In this document: piece after piece, positions 43,048 to 51,804 of the stretch | Layout of the letters: each line of letters starts with the position of its first letter | How positions within the stretch are numbered: position 1 is the stretch's first letter | Assembly (NCBI GenBank): GCA_050018415.1 | Contig: JBEKAB010000012.1 | Span: forward strand, 1-64,000 | Source of the DNA: UBA1161 sp002311745 | GTDB lineage: Bacteria > Planctomycetota > Phycisphaerae > Tepidisphaerales > Tepidisphaeraceae | Reading direction: 5' to 3' | Length of the DNA stretch: 64,000 bases | Translations under genes and position numbers: made by a program | Notes under the pieces: generated by a model | Seen by the model: only the letters and a program-made list of their open reading frames with translations | Database searches by the model: none | Told to the model about the DNA's origin: nothing

Positions 43048-43776
43048 TCAATTCTCAAGGCACGCCAGATACCGCCGCACCGTCTGCTCCAAGCCGAATT
43101 CCAGGGCGTCGGCGATCAGGGCATGGCCGATGGACACTTCCAAAACCCCCGGCACGGCCCGCAAAAACGGGCTCAGATTGCTCAAATTCAGATCATGTCC
43201 GGCGTTGACGCCCAGGCCCAATTCCGCCGCCCGCCTGGCCGCCGTCACGTACGGGCCCACCGCCGCGCCAACGCCATCGGCAAAGTCGTGCGCGTAGGGC
43301 GCCGTGTACAGCTCGATCCGATCCGCGCCGATCTGCTTGGCCAGCTCCAGGGCCGGCGCTGCGGCATCCATAAACAGGCTGACCCGGCAGCCGAAGGATT
43401 TAAGTTGCTCGATCACCGGCCGCAGTCGCTCGCCATCGCGCCGCAAATCCCATCCATGATCGCTGGTCGCCGCCGAGGGCGTATCCGGCACCAACGTGCA
43501 CTGCGTCGGGCGCACCTCCTGGGCATAGTGCACGTATTCGTAAAACGGATTGCCTTCGATGTTGAATTCCGCGTGCGGGTAGCTCTTGAGCAACTGCGCG
43601 ATGTCCAGCACGTCCGCCGGGCGGATGTGCCGCTGGTCCGGCCGCGGGTGCACGGTGATGCCGTGGGCGCCGGCTTCCAGACAGAGCTGGGCCGCGCGGC
43701 TGACGCTGGGGATGCCGATGCTGCGCGTGTTGCGCAGCGTCGCGATCTTGTTCACGTTGACGCTGAGACGGGTCAT
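43048..43776 (-). CDS. pdxJ: Pyridoxine 5'-phosphate synthase
   Basis: 242 residues starting LSVNVNKIATLRNTR. AHGITVHPRPDQRHIRPADV, FNIEGNP, CTLVPDTPSAATSDHGWDL, RVSLFMDA, RIELYTAPYA and VNAGHDLNL are PdxJ motifs. It makes pyridoxine phosphate from deoxyxylulose phosphate and aminoacetone phosphate derivative. Its ATG overlaps the nnrE stop (ATGA at 43773-43776), so they are translationally coupled. Confidence 0.95.
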   Translation of the reverse strand: MTRLSVNVNKIATLRNTRSIGIPSVSRAAQLCLEAGAHGITVHPRPDQRHIRPADVLDIAQLLKSYPHAEFNIEGNPFYEYVHYAQEVRPTQCTLVPDTPSAATSDHGWDLRRDGERLRPVIEQLKSFGCRVSLFMDAAAPALELAKQIGADRIELYTAPYAHDFADGVGAAVGPYVTAARRAAELGLGVNAGHDLNLSNLSPFLRAVPGVLEVSIGHALIADALEFGLEQTVRRYLACLEN

Positions 43777-44411
43777 CCTTCCACCAGTTCCCGCGGGCAG
43801 CCGATGTCCGCCACCGTTACCTCACCCAAATACTGGCGCGCCGTCGGTTGGGCAAATCCGATCTTTTCGGCGACAAATGTCACCGTCCGCGTCGCCTTGA
43901 CGCAAGCCGGTCCCAGCGGCTTGCCGCTGTCGCAGTCCAGTCCGCTGGGAATGTCAACCGACAAAATCGGAACGCCAAAGCCGTGCATCGCCTCGACAAT
44001 CTGTGCAAAGGGCGGGCGCGGCGCTTGGGTCAGGCCCGTACCAAAAATCGCGTCGACGACCAGTTGCGGCCGCCCTTCGACGCCGCTGGCGATCGGCAGC
44101 TTCATCGGCCGGACAATCTCCCAATTGATCTTCGCCTCGTTTTCGTATTTGGCCGGGTCGCTGATGAGCACGATGCGTACGTCGGCGCCGCGGTTGTGCA
44201 GGTGTCGCGCCGCCGCCAGGCCGTCCCCGCCGTTGTTGCCCCCGCCGCAGACCACCAGCACCGTCGCGTGCGGCTCTTGGCCGAGCATGGTCCACGCCGC
44301 CTCCGCCACGGCGCGGGCCGCGTTCTCCATCAGCACCACGCCGGGAATGCCATAGCGCTGGATCGCCAGGCGATCGATTTGCCGGATTTGCTGGCGCGAC
44401 AGCCGAAGCAT
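43773..44411 (-). CDS. nnrE: NAD(P)H-hydrate epimerase
   Basis: 212 residues, the YjeF N-terminal domain alone. It has GIPGVVLMENAARAVAE, VVCGGGNNGGDGLAAARHLH, VDAIFGTGL and LSVDIPSGLDCDSG. It epimerises damaged NAD(P)HX for repair. The dehydratase domain found fused in E. coli is absent here and may be encoded elsewhere. Overlaps pdxJ. Confidence 0.93.
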   Translation of the reverse strand: MLRLSRQQIRQIDRLAIQRYGIPGVVLMENAARAVAEAAWTMLGQEPHATVLVVCGGGNNGGDGLAAARHLHNRGADVRIVLISDPAKYENEAKINWEIVRPMKLPIASGVEGRPQLVVDAIFGTGLTQAPRPPFAQIVEAMHGFGVPILSVDIPSGLDCDSGKPLGPACVKATRTVTFVAEKIGFAQPTARQYLGEVTVADIGCPRELVEG

Positions 44412-44418
44412 TCGATTC

Positions 44419-45009
44419 CTATCTCGTAAACGGATTGAACTGTTGCTCGCCGCGGTCGCCGCCGACGCTCGTCAGGGTGATTTTTTGCAGCATCCAACCA
44501 TTGCCAAATTGCTCGTAATCGAGTTGCCAATGGCTGACTTCGGGGCGATCCTGCGTGACCTCCTGCGTGCTGATCACGTCCAGCAAGATGGTGATCAGCG
44601 TATCCGTCTGCCTGGTTTGCATGCTTAGGACCCACGCGGATTTCACGCCGTACTTGTCGTACGCCATTTTCATTTCGCGCAGGATTTCTTCCCTTCCGGC
44701 GGTGACGGTGTGCGAAGCGGCGTCCATGGCCGTCTGATCGTCCAGCAACGATCGCAGCGAATTCCAATCGCCCTTGTTGACGGCCGCGACCATTTCCTTG
44801 GTTCGCTTTTCCACCTTCTGGCGATCTGAGGGAAACAGCCAGCCCAGGATGCCCAGGATCAAGCCCAGGGCAAACAAGGCCGCCCCGATGCGCAGCAACG
44901 TCTTATCCTGCCGGCGGTTACCTGAATACAAGACGGCCAGCCCCACCAGGATGATCCCGCCGGCCACCCACCAGGGCGTGTGCAGGAGATATTGGGTCAG
45001 CGCGCTCAT
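44419..45009 (-). CDS. Membrane-anchored NTF2/SnoaL-like protein
   Basis: 196 residues. Two N-terminal helices (WWVAGGIILVGLAVLYSG and IGAALFALGLILGILGWLF) anchor a C-terminal domain of about 125 residues. KEMVAAVNKGDWNSLRSLLD and WQLDYEQFGNGWMLQKITLT suggest the cone-shaped SnoaL/DUF4440 fold, common in small binding or assembly proteins. ATG 45009 has GAGG upstream. Starts the minus-strand metabolic operon; its function is unknown. Confidence 0.6.
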   Translation of the reverse strand: MSALTQYLLHTPWWVAGGIILVGLAVLYSGNRRQDKTLLRIGAALFALGLILGILGWLFPSDRQKVEKRTKEMVAAVNKGDWNSLRSLLDDQTAMDAASHTVTAGREEILREMKMAYDKYGVKSAWVLSMQTRQTDTLITILLDVISTQEVTQDRPEVSHWQLDYEQFGNGWMLQKITLTSVGGDRGEQQFNPFTR

Positions 45010-45129
45010 GGAATGCCTCAATGTTTGCCCGCGGCAGGTCCGATAAATACCGGGAAGTCGCTCCTGCCGGAGGCGACTGTGTTCTGGTTAACGCTAGCCG
45101 CCGCCGGGCGCCGGAGCAAGCATCCGTCC

Positions 45130-47055
45130 ATGACCACCCTGGCCGATCCATCGCGGCAATTCATGCAAGCGCCCGAGGCGCCGATCCTGGCCAATCTCGC
45201 GGCCCTGTGGGAGGCCGAGCCGCAGCTCGCCGAAGCGGTCGAGGCGGCGCAGCCGTATGAAGTGGAGGCTTCCAAGTCCCTCTGCCCCACCATCGCGGTG
45301 CAGACTGCCGACGGCCGCCGCGTCTATCTGCACAGCCACCATCAGCCGATCGACGAAGCGCAACGGTTGATCGATCCGGTCGACGTTGAAAAGAAGATGA
45401 CGTTTTACGTCCTGGGATTGGGGCTGGGTTATCACTTGCAGTTGCTGTTCGAACGCGCCAGCGACGAAGCGATCCTTTGTGTCTTTGAACCTGACGTGCG
45501 GATGATCCGCACCGCATTGGAGCATCGGGATTTATCCAAACTGATCGCCAGTCATCGCGTGATGTGGTTCGCTCACGAGCAGAAGGCCCCGTTCTTCGCC
45601 CGCCTGACGCCCAATACCGCCCTGGTGTCTGTGGGAACCGAGACGATCGCTCTGGCCGCGGCCGTGCGACTGCATCCCAGGTTTTTCCGCCAGGTGGAGA
45701 CGTGGATCGGCGAGTTCGCGGCCTTCTGCCGCACCAACATGAACACCCTGCTGCTCAACAGCCAAAAAACCGCGGAAAACATCGCGGCGAACATCGGCTG
45801 GTACGCCGCCACGCCCAGCTTGCAGCGGCTCAAGGACCGCTACCGCGGCCGCCCCGCGGTGATCGTCTCCGCCGGCCCCTCCCTGCGCAAAAATAAGCAC
45901 CTGCTGAGCGGTCTGGAGAACAACGCCCTGCTTATCGCCGTGCAGACGACGCTGCAGCCGCTGTTGGAGATGGGCATCCAGCCGCATTTCGTGACGTCCC
46001 TGGATTATCACGAAATCTGCACGCGATTTTTTGAGAAGCTGCCGGCGGCGATGCGCACCGAGCTGATCGCCGAGCCCAAGGCCACCAGCGCCATCTTCGA
46101 AATGACCACCGGCCCCGTCACCGTGATCGGCAACGATTTTGCCGAATCCATGGTGCGCGAGCTGAAATTGCAGAAGTCCGGCCTGACCAGCGGCGCCACC
46201 GTCGCCCATCTGGCCTTTTACCTGGCCGAGCATCTGGGGTGCGATCCGATCATTTTCGTCGGCCAGGATTTGGGTTTCAGCGACGGCCTGTGCTATGCCC
46301 CCGGCACCAGCTACGAGGACGTCTGGCGCCCGGAGCTGGGCCGCTTCTGCACCGTCGAGATGAAGCAATGGGAGCAGATCGTGCGCGAGCGGCCCATCCT
46401 GCGGCAAATCCCCGACCATCAGGGCCGGCCCATGTACACCGAAGAGCGACTCTTCGCCTACCTGCACCAGTTCGAGCGCGATTTCGCCAAATCGCACGCC
46501 CGCATCATCGACGCCACCGAGGGCGGGGCCGCCAAGCGCGGCGCCATCGCCATGCCCCTGGCCCAGGCGATCGCCCAATTCTGCGCCCAGCCGCTGCCGC
46601 GGATGGACCAGGACCGTCCGCCTCTGCGTTGGGATCTCCTGCCGAGCTGCCGGGAATGCATCCTGCGCCGCCGCGAGGAAGCCGAAGCGATCGAGCGGAT
46701 CAGCCGCCAGACCCTGCCGCTGCTGGAGGAAATCCGCGATCACCTGGAGGACCAGCAGCGGGTCAACCGGGCCATCGGCCGGATCGACCAGCTTCGCGCC
46801 GCCATGGACGAGCACGGCAGGACGTACGAAATGGTCATGCAGTTCTCGCAGCAAACCGAGCTCAAGCGTTTCAAGAGCGACCGCCATCTGACGGCCCTGC
46901 GCCTGGGCGGCTTTGAGCGACAGAAACATCAGGTCCAGCGCGACATCGACAACGTCCGCGCCGTCGAGGCCGCCGCAAGCCAGTTCCAACAGTTGATGGA
47001 TCAGATCGCCCAGCGACTGGCCCAGCCGCAGTCCCAAGCGAAGGAGGCGGCATGA
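45130..47055 (+). CDS. Maf-type motility accessory factor (DUF115/MptE-like)
   Basis: 641 residues. The central region has RGRPAVIVSAGPSLRKNKHL, LIAVQTTLQPLLEMGIQPHF, and SGATVAHLAFYLAEHLGCDP then IIFVGQDLGFSDG, the MptE-like (DUF115) core of Maf proteins. A coiled-coil C-terminus follows. In Campylobacter, Aeromonas and relatives Maf attaches nonulosonic acids to flagellin, and the downstream genes here make such sugars. ATG 45130 lies close to the core; earlier in-frame starts exist. It overlaps the next gene by ATGA. No flagellin gene is in view. Confidence 0.85.
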   Translation: MTTLADPSRQFMQAPEAPILANLAALWEAEPQLAEAVEAAQPYEVEASKSLCPTIAVQTADGRRVYLHSHHQPIDEAQRLIDPVDVEKKMTFYVLGLGLGYHLQLLFERASDEAILCVFEPDVRMIRTALEHRDLSKLIASHRVMWFAHEQKAPFFARLTPNTALVSVGTETIALAAAVRLHPRFFRQVETWIGEFAAFCRTNMNTLLLNSQKTAENIAANIGWYAATPSLQRLKDRYRGRPAVIVSAGPSLRKNKHLLSGLENNALLIAVQTTLQPLLEMGIQPHFVTSLDYHEICTRFFEKLPAAMRTELIAEPKATSAIFEMTTGPVTVIGNDFAESMVRELKLQKSGLTSGATVAHLAFYLAEHLGCDPIIFVGQDLGFSDGLCYAPGTSYEDVWRPELGRFCTVEMKQWEQIVRERPILRQIPDHQGRPMYTEERLFAYLHQFERDFAKSHARIIDATEGGAAKRGAIAMPLAQAIAQFCAQPLPRMDQDRPPLRWDLLPSCRECILRRREEAEAIERISRQTLPLLEEIRDHLEDQQRVNRAIGRIDQLRAAMDEHGRTYEMVMQFSQQTELKRFKSDRHLTALRLGGFERQKHQVQRDIDNVRAVEAAASQFQQLMDQIAQRLAQPQSQAKEAA

Positions 47056-48704
47056 ACCGCGACAAGGCCGCCACCGGCGTGGTCGCCGTGCTCTCCATGC
47101 TGCACGAGCCGGCCCACCGCCCCAATAGCGCCCAGCGCTGCTTCCGCGACGAGCCGGTCCTGGCCTGGACCCTGCGCCGCCTGGGCCAATCGCGTCACAT
47201 CGGGCGCACCGCCTTGCTCTGCTGGGAGGATCAACTGTCGCACGCGCAGGCCGTGGCAAAACCATTCGGCGCCGATTGCTGGTCCCCATCCCCGCGTGTC
47301 GCCTTGGCGAATCTCGACGCCGTTTCCGCGGCGCGGCGTTGGTCCGACGGCTGGCGCGGCGGCCTGGCGGCCGCGTGCGCATTCGACCGCGGATTCCACG
47401 GCCCGTGGATCAAGCAACTGCTGGAAAAAATCGGATGCCCCGGCGGCCAGGCGGTGCTCTTGGTCGATCCCGCTTCCGGCTTGGTCGATCCGCGGCTCAT
47501 CGACGCCCTGATCGATCACGCCGCCGCTCACGAGGAGATCGACTTTTTCTTTTCCCAGGCGGCGCCGGGTTTGTCCGGCGTTCTGATGCGCCGGTCGTTG
47601 CTCGATCAGCTTGCCGCCGTCGGCGCGCACCCCGGCACGCTTCTGGCCTATCGCCCGGACCTCCCACTGCGCGATCCCATTTCTTCGCCATCGTGCGTCC
47701 CCATCCCGGCGGCGCTTGCGCGCACGCTGCATCGCTTCACGCTGGAGAGCGACCGGCAAATCCAACGGCTCACGCAGGCGACGCGGCAGTTCAACGGCCA
47801 GCTTCTAGCCACGGGCGCCGAGCCACTGCTCCACGCTCTGGCCGCTCCCTCCCCGCCGGGACCGCCCCAGACGCCGCGCGACGTCGTGCTGGAATTGTGC
47901 ACCCGGCGCAGCACGCGGCCCGTCTATTGGCCGGGGACCTACCTGAACGTCCAACGGAGCGACTTGTCCGCGGCCCTGGCGGACAAAATCCTGGATGAGC
48001 TTGGGGCCGTGGATGATCTGCGGCTGGTCCTGGGCGGGGTGGGCGATCCCCTGCTGTGCCCCGGCGTTTTTGACGTCATCGACCGCGCCGCGGCGGCCAG
48101 CATCGCCGTCGCCGTCGAGACGGATTTGATCGGCATCGATCCCTCCACCGTCGACCGCCTGGCCGACTGCCCGGTGGACGTCATCTCCGTTTACCTCCCC
48201 GCGGCAACGGCGCGAACCTATGCGGCCCTCATGGGCATCGACGGTTTGAAGACCGCCGTCCAGAACCTGGGTCGTCTGGTCCAGCGGCGACAGGCCCGCC
48301 GCGGCGGTACGCCCCTGATCGTGCCCACACTGGTCAAGACCCACGCCAACCTGGCTGAGATGGAAGCGTGGTACGACCATTGGTTGCGGACGCTGGCCTG
48401 CGCCGTCATTGCGGGGCCCAGCGATTACGGCAAAAGCATCCCGGACATCTCCGCCGCCCGGATGGAGTCTCCCCAGCGGCGGCCCTGCGCCCGCTTGGCC
48501 GGGCGAATCACCATCCTCAGTGACGGAAAAATCGTCTCCTGCGAGCAGGATGTGCTGGGCCGCCAGGTCTTGGGAAATGCCGTAAGTGATTCCATCCTCG
48601 GCATTTGGCAAAACGCCTTTGCGCAGTTGCGCCGGCGGCACGCGGACGGGCAATATGGCCCCCTGCCCGTGTGCGCCGGATGCAGCGATTGGCATCGGCC
48701 GTAA
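47052..48704 (+). CDS. SPASM-domain protein with a degenerate radical SAM core (spiro-SPASM-like)
   Basis: 550 residues. The first 270 resemble a nucleotidyltransferase-like half (FRDEPVLAWTLRRLGQ, AVLLVDPASGLVDPRLIDAL). A TIM-barrel-like part follows (DVVLELCTRRSTRPVYWPGT), where the CxxxCxxC of radical SAM enzymes should lie, but only one cysteine remains. The C-terminal SPASM domain is intact: RRPCARLAGRITILSDGKIV, SCEQD, CAGCSDWH. So it can bind an iron-sulfur cluster but probably not do SAM chemistry. Translationally coupled to the Maf gene and upstream of CMP-sugar synthesis, it probably serves in the same glycosylation. Confidence 0.7.
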   Translation: MNRDKAATGVVAVLSMLHEPAHRPNSAQRCFRDEPVLAWTLRRLGQSRHIGRTALLCWEDQLSHAQAVAKPFGADCWSPSPRVALANLDAVSAARRWSDGWRGGLAAACAFDRGFHGPWIKQLLEKIGCPGGQAVLLVDPASGLVDPRLIDALIDHAAAHEEIDFFFSQAAPGLSGVLMRRSLLDQLAAVGAHPGTLLAYRPDLPLRDPISSPSCVPIPAALARTLHRFTLESDRQIQRLTQATRQFNGQLLATGAEPLLHALAAPSPPGPPQTPRDVVLELCTRRSTRPVYWPGTYLNVQRSDLSAALADKILDELGAVDDLRLVLGGVGDPLLCPGVFDVIDRAAAASIAVAVETDLIGIDPSTVDRLADCPVDVISVYLPAATARTYAALMGIDGLKTAVQNLGRLVQRRQARRGGTPLIVPTLVKTHANLAEMEAWYDHWLRTLACAVIAGPSDYGKSIPDISAARMESPQRRPCARLAGRITILSDGKIVSCEQDVLGRQVLGNAVSDSILGIWQNAFAQLRRRHADGQYGPLPVCAGCSDWHRP

Positions 48705-48764
48705 CTTTTGGTCGATTCGTACGTGTAGATATATGGGCCACGGACGCAAGAACAAGGAAGAAAA

Positions 48765-49493
48765 ATGAACGTCTTAGGCGTGATTTTGGCTCGCGCCGGC
48801 AGCGCCGGCCTTGCCGGTAAGCACCTTCAGCCCCTGTGCGGCCGGCCCGTCATCGAATACACCTTCGATCATGCCCAGGCTTCCAAACGGCTCACCGCCA
48901 TCGTCGTTTCCACCGATTGCCCGCAGATCAAGCAACTGGCCGTCTCCCGCGGTCTGCCGGTGATCGACCGTCCGGCGCATCTGGCGACGGAAGACGCCTC
49001 CGTGCAGGATGCCATGCTCCACGCGATGAACGTGCATGAATCCACCGGCGCGCCCAAGGCCGACGCCCTGGTGGTTCTCTACGGCAACGTGCCGGTCCGC
49101 CCCGCCGGCGTGATCGACGGCGCCATCGAGCTGCTGCTGCGCAGCGGCTGCGATTCGGTCCGTTCCTTCTGCCCCGTGGGCAAGTGGCATCCGGCCTGGA
49201 TGAGCTGGCTCGACGGCGACAAGCCCATCCCCCTTTCACCCATGAGCATTCATCGCCGCCAGGATTTGGAAAAACTCTACCTGCACGACGGCGCGGTCGT
49301 GGCCGTGTCGCGCAGCTCCATGCTGCGCGGGCTGGAAAAGCCCGACGATCCGCACGCCTTTTTCGGCGCCGATCGCCGCGCCGTCCTCACCGAGCCGCAC
49401 CAAACCGTCGAGATCGACACGAGGCGTGACCTGTACCTGGCCGAGACCATTCTTCGCGAGCAAAAAATGACTTTACAGTCGAGGGTCGCATGA
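48765..49493 (+). CDS. neuA: CMP-nonulosonate (acylneuraminate) cytidylyltransferase
   Basis: 242 residues. GVILARAGSAGLAGKHLQPL, VSTDCPQIKQLA, ATEDASVQDAMLHA, LYGNVPVRPAGVIDGAI and HQTVEIDTRRDLYLAE match NeuA/PseF enzymes, which charge sialic-acid-like sugars with CMP. The P-loop equivalent reads ARAGSAGLAGKH rather than ARGGSKGLPRKN, a mild deviation. AAGGAAG precedes the ATG. It overlaps neuB by ATGA. Whether the sugar is Neu5Ac, legionaminic or pseudaminic acid cannot be told here. Confidence 0.88.
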   Translation: MNVLGVILARAGSAGLAGKHLQPLCGRPVIEYTFDHAQASKRLTAIVVSTDCPQIKQLAVSRGLPVIDRPAHLATEDASVQDAMLHAMNVHESTGAPKADALVVLYGNVPVRPAGVIDGAIELLLRSGCDSVRSFCPVGKWHPAWMSWLDGDKPIPLSPMSIHRRQDLEKLYLHDGAVVAVSRSSMLRGLEKPDDPHAFFGADRRAVLTEPHQTVEIDTRRDLYLAETILREQKMTLQSRVA

Positions 49494-50542
49494 ACGATGT
49501 GGAACTGGATGGATGCACCGTGGATCGTAAAGGCCCCGTGCTGGTGATCGCCGAGATCGGCGTCAATCACGACGGGCGCCTCGACCGCGCCCTTCAGCTT
49601 GTGCACGCGGCGGCGCAAAGCGGCGCCGATGCCGTCAAGCTGCAAATCTTTTCCGCCGACCGCCTGATGCACCGCAGCTCGATCTTCGCCCGCTATCAGA
49701 AGACCGCGTTGCACGAGCCGACGCCCACCGCCATGCTGCGGCGATATGAGCTGGGCGAGCAGGACACCCGCAAGATCGTGGACGAAATCCGCGCCGTCGG
49801 GCTGATCCCCCTGGCCACGCCGTTCTCGCCGCAGGACGTGGACGAGATCGAAGAGCTGGACCTGCCGGCGATCAAGATCGCCTCACCCGACATCGTCAAT
49901 TGGCCCCTGTTGCGCCGCGCCGCCGAGACGGGCTTGCCGCTCCTGGTCTCCACCGGCGCCGCCAGCATCAACGAGATCAGCTCCTCGGTGGCCTGGCTGC
50001 GCGGCTGGGATGCGTCCTTCGCCCTGTTGCACTGCATCAGCAGCTACCCCACGCCGCTCGACCAGGCCAACTTGTGCTGGATTGAAGAGATGGGCCGGCG
50101 CTTCGGCGTGCCCATCGGCTTCTCCGACCACACCACCGAAGCGATGTCCGGCGCCCTGGCCGTGACCGCCGGCGCCTGCATCATCGAAAAACATCTCACC
50201 TACGACCGCAACGCCATTGGCCCCGATCACGCCGCAAGCTGCGACCCGCAGCAACTCGCCCAGTACGTCCGACTGGTCCGCATGGCCGAGCAGATGCGCG
50301 GCCTGCCGGGCAAGCGCGTGCTGGATATCGAGAAAGACGTGCGCACCGTCAGCCGCCAGAGCGTCGTCGCCGTCCGCGACCTGCCATCGGGCCATCTCAT
50401 CGAGGAAGGCGACCTGACCGTGCAGCGTCCCGGCACCGGCATCCCCGCCTCCGCCCTGCCGTCGCTGATGGGTCGCCGCGTCGACAAACCCATCCAGAGC
50501 GGCCAACTGCTGACCTGGAAAACCTTCAGCGACGCCGCGTAG
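49490..50542 (+). CDS. neuB: N-acetylneuraminate / nonulosonic acid synthase
   Basis: 350 residues. LVIAEIGVNHDGRLDRAL, GADAVKLQIF, LATPFSPQDVDEIEELDLPA then IKIASPDI, LHCISSYPTP, GFSDHTTE and IIEKHLTYDR are the NeuB barrel. The C-terminal SAF (antifreeze-like) domain has RSVVAVRDLPSGHL-like residues and ends LLTWKTFSDAA. It condenses PEP with ManNAc or a related hexosamine. Its 3' end is repeated at 51250 and in short form at 54684. Confidence 0.93.
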   Translation: MNDVELDGCTVDRKGPVLVIAEIGVNHDGRLDRALQLVHAAAQSGADAVKLQIFSADRLMHRSSIFARYQKTALHEPTPTAMLRRYELGEQDTRKIVDEIRAVGLIPLATPFSPQDVDEIEELDLPAIKIASPDIVNWPLLRRAAETGLPLLVSTGAASINEISSSVAWLRGWDASFALLHCISSYPTPLDQANLCWIEEMGRRFGVPIGFSDHTTEAMSGALAVTAGACIIEKHLTYDRNAIGPDHAASCDPQQLAQYVRLVRMAEQMRGLPGKRVLDIEKDVRTVSRQSVVAVRDLPSGHLIEEGDLTVQRPGTGIPASALPSLMGRRVDKPIQSGQLLTWKTFSDAA

Positions 50543-50615
50543 GGCGGTCCCTCCCGCGATTCCGTCGCGTCGTGCCATGCGCGGGACGTTTGCAAGTTCA
50601 AATCTTGTCACCACG
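50447..50615 (+). repeat. neuB 3' end direct repeat, copy A
   Basis: From GCCTCCGCCCTGCC (50447) through the neuB stop to about 50615. After the stop it contains a T-arm-like sequence: stem GCAAG/CTTGT around loop TTCAAAT (50592-50608). Copy B is collinear at an offset of 803 bases. Confidence 0.85.
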
Positions 50616-50641
50616 GGATGACGGGACGGAACCGAACTCGG

Positions 50642-50917
50642 TTAATCTCTTGCTTGACCGCCTGGCTTACGGCGAGCCAGCTTTTGCAATACCCATTGGC
50701 GGATCAGTTCAGCCTGGGAAACGCCCTTGGATTCAGCGAGTTGGCGGATTGCCTTGGCATCACGAGACGGCAGGTGCAGGCGAATTGAATCACCGCTGGC
50801 GAACACCGGCTCGGTGACCTCCTCCAGCTTGTCTTCAAAGTCGGTCAGATCGTGCGTCTCCCAGAACCGGGCGAGTTCCTGAATCGAATCAGTCTGTGGC
50901 AATTTGCTTGTCTTCAT
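50642..50917 (-). CDS. BrnA/CopG-type antitoxin
   Basis: 91 residues. DSIQELARFWETHDLTDFED and LPSRDAKAIRQLAESKGVSQ then AELIRQWVLQKL form the ribbon-helix-helix-like plan of antitoxins paired with BrnT toxins. ATG 50917 overlaps the toxin stop by ATGA, the usual toxin-first order of brnTA. It would neutralise the toxin and repress the operon. Confidence 0.8.
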   Translation of the reverse strand: MKTSKLPQTDSIQELARFWETHDLTDFEDKLEEVTEPVFASGDSIRLHLPSRDAKAIRQLAESKGVSQAELIRQWVLQKLARRKPGGQARD

Positions 50918-51198
50918 CGCTCTTTCCATCGCCGATATCGGCGTTTTTCACGGGCGGTCATAGGCCTGGCAGTGACCGGATATCCCTTTCCGTCCGGTAG
51001 TCGAATGACCACGCAGAACAGATGCCTGCCCGCATCGGTTTGACCAAGAACATAGTATACCGGATTCGCGCCTTCCGAACGGGCCCGCTGCACGAATGGA
51101 TGACCAAAGCAGACCTCTTGAACTTCCCGCGGCTCCACGCCATGTCGCGCGATATGCTCGATCCGAGCCCGTGGCCAGACGAATTCCCGAATCGTCAT
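50914..51198 (-). CDS. BrnT-type ribonuclease toxin
   Basis: 94 residues. REFVWPRARIEHIARHGVEP, REVQEVCFGHPFVQRA, YVLGQTDAGRHLFCVVI and VTARPMTAREKRRYRRW match BrnT-like toxins, which adopt a RelE-like fold and cut RNA. GGAG precedes the ATG. The pair lies between two copies of the neuB 3' end. Confidence 0.8.
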   Translation of the reverse strand: MTIREFVWPRARIEHIARHGVEPREVQEVCFGHPFVQRARSEGANPVYYVLGQTDAGRHLFCVVIRLPDGKGYPVTARPMTAREKRRYRRWKER

Positions 51199-51249
51199 TC
51201 TCCAATTTTAAGCGAAGCGATTGCGGATTTGCCACTGCCAGCCTGCTCC

Positions 51250-51418
51250 GCCTCCGCCCTGCCATCCCTGGTCGGCCGCCGCGTCGACGAGCCCATCCAG
51301 GGCGGCCAACTGCTGACCTGGAAAACCATCAGCGACGCCGCGTAAAGCAGTTCCGCCCACGATTCCGTTGCGTGATGCCACGGGCGGAGGCTTGCAAGTC
51401 CGAATCTTGTTACCCCGA
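51250..51418 (+). repeat. neuB 3' end direct repeat, copy B
   Basis: Encodes SALPSLVGRRVDEPIQGGQL then LTWKTISDAA and a TAA, matching the neuB end without gaps. The T-arm-like segment is kept: GCAAG (51394-51398), TCCGAAT, CTTGT, then TACCCCGA. It marks the right side of the toxin-antitoxin cassette. Confidence 0.85.
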
Positions 51419-51804
51419 TCCCGGAGCGCTGGGATAGAGCAGGAGAAAGTAGTAAGGAGAAAGTGGAGAAGGCAAAGACGGATTCGACGGCAAGCTATTC
51501 TGCCAAATCAAGTTGCCTCTCCTGCGGTCTACTTTCTACCGTCCACGTTCTTGTGGTACGATCCGGTGAAAATGCCCCATCCGCGCGACCAAGTGACGGG
51601 ATTTGTACCTCGGAGCTGCCGCGCGATCCAGCCCTCGACTTCGCGTGGATTTCACGGTAGCCTGCCTGGTTTTAGGCTTTACGTCTGTGTATTTGGCAGC
51701 GCAGAAGGGCTACGCATCGTAGTGGAGGCGCTCCGCAATACAGGCGCAGTGGGACATTTCTAGGCCGCCCGGCGCCATGACCAAACCAAAGAAAAGAGCC
51801 AAAC
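51419..51804. other. Region before the ankyrin gene, containing an ankyrin gene remnant
   Basis: About 385 bases without an intact gene. The stretch 51690-51763 is an ankyrin gene tail (separate entry). Nothing else is recognised. Confidence 0.5.
51690..51763 (+). pseudogene. Ankyrin-repeat gene tail fragment
   Basis: GCGCAGAAGGGCTACGCATC and GTAGTGGAGGCGCTCCGCAA correspond to the ankyrin gene at about 52250-52290 (GAAGAGGGCCACGCGTCGAT, AGTGGAGATACTCCGCAATG). Allowing one missing base, it reads AQKGYAS-VVEALRNTGA, against AQEEGHASIVEILRNADA in the intact gene. It ends 40 bases before that gene. Confidence 0.6.

Noticed and set aside
45532..47382. A 616-codon minus-strand frame opposite the Maf gene
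   Set aside because: Shadow of a well-supported gene; no domain.
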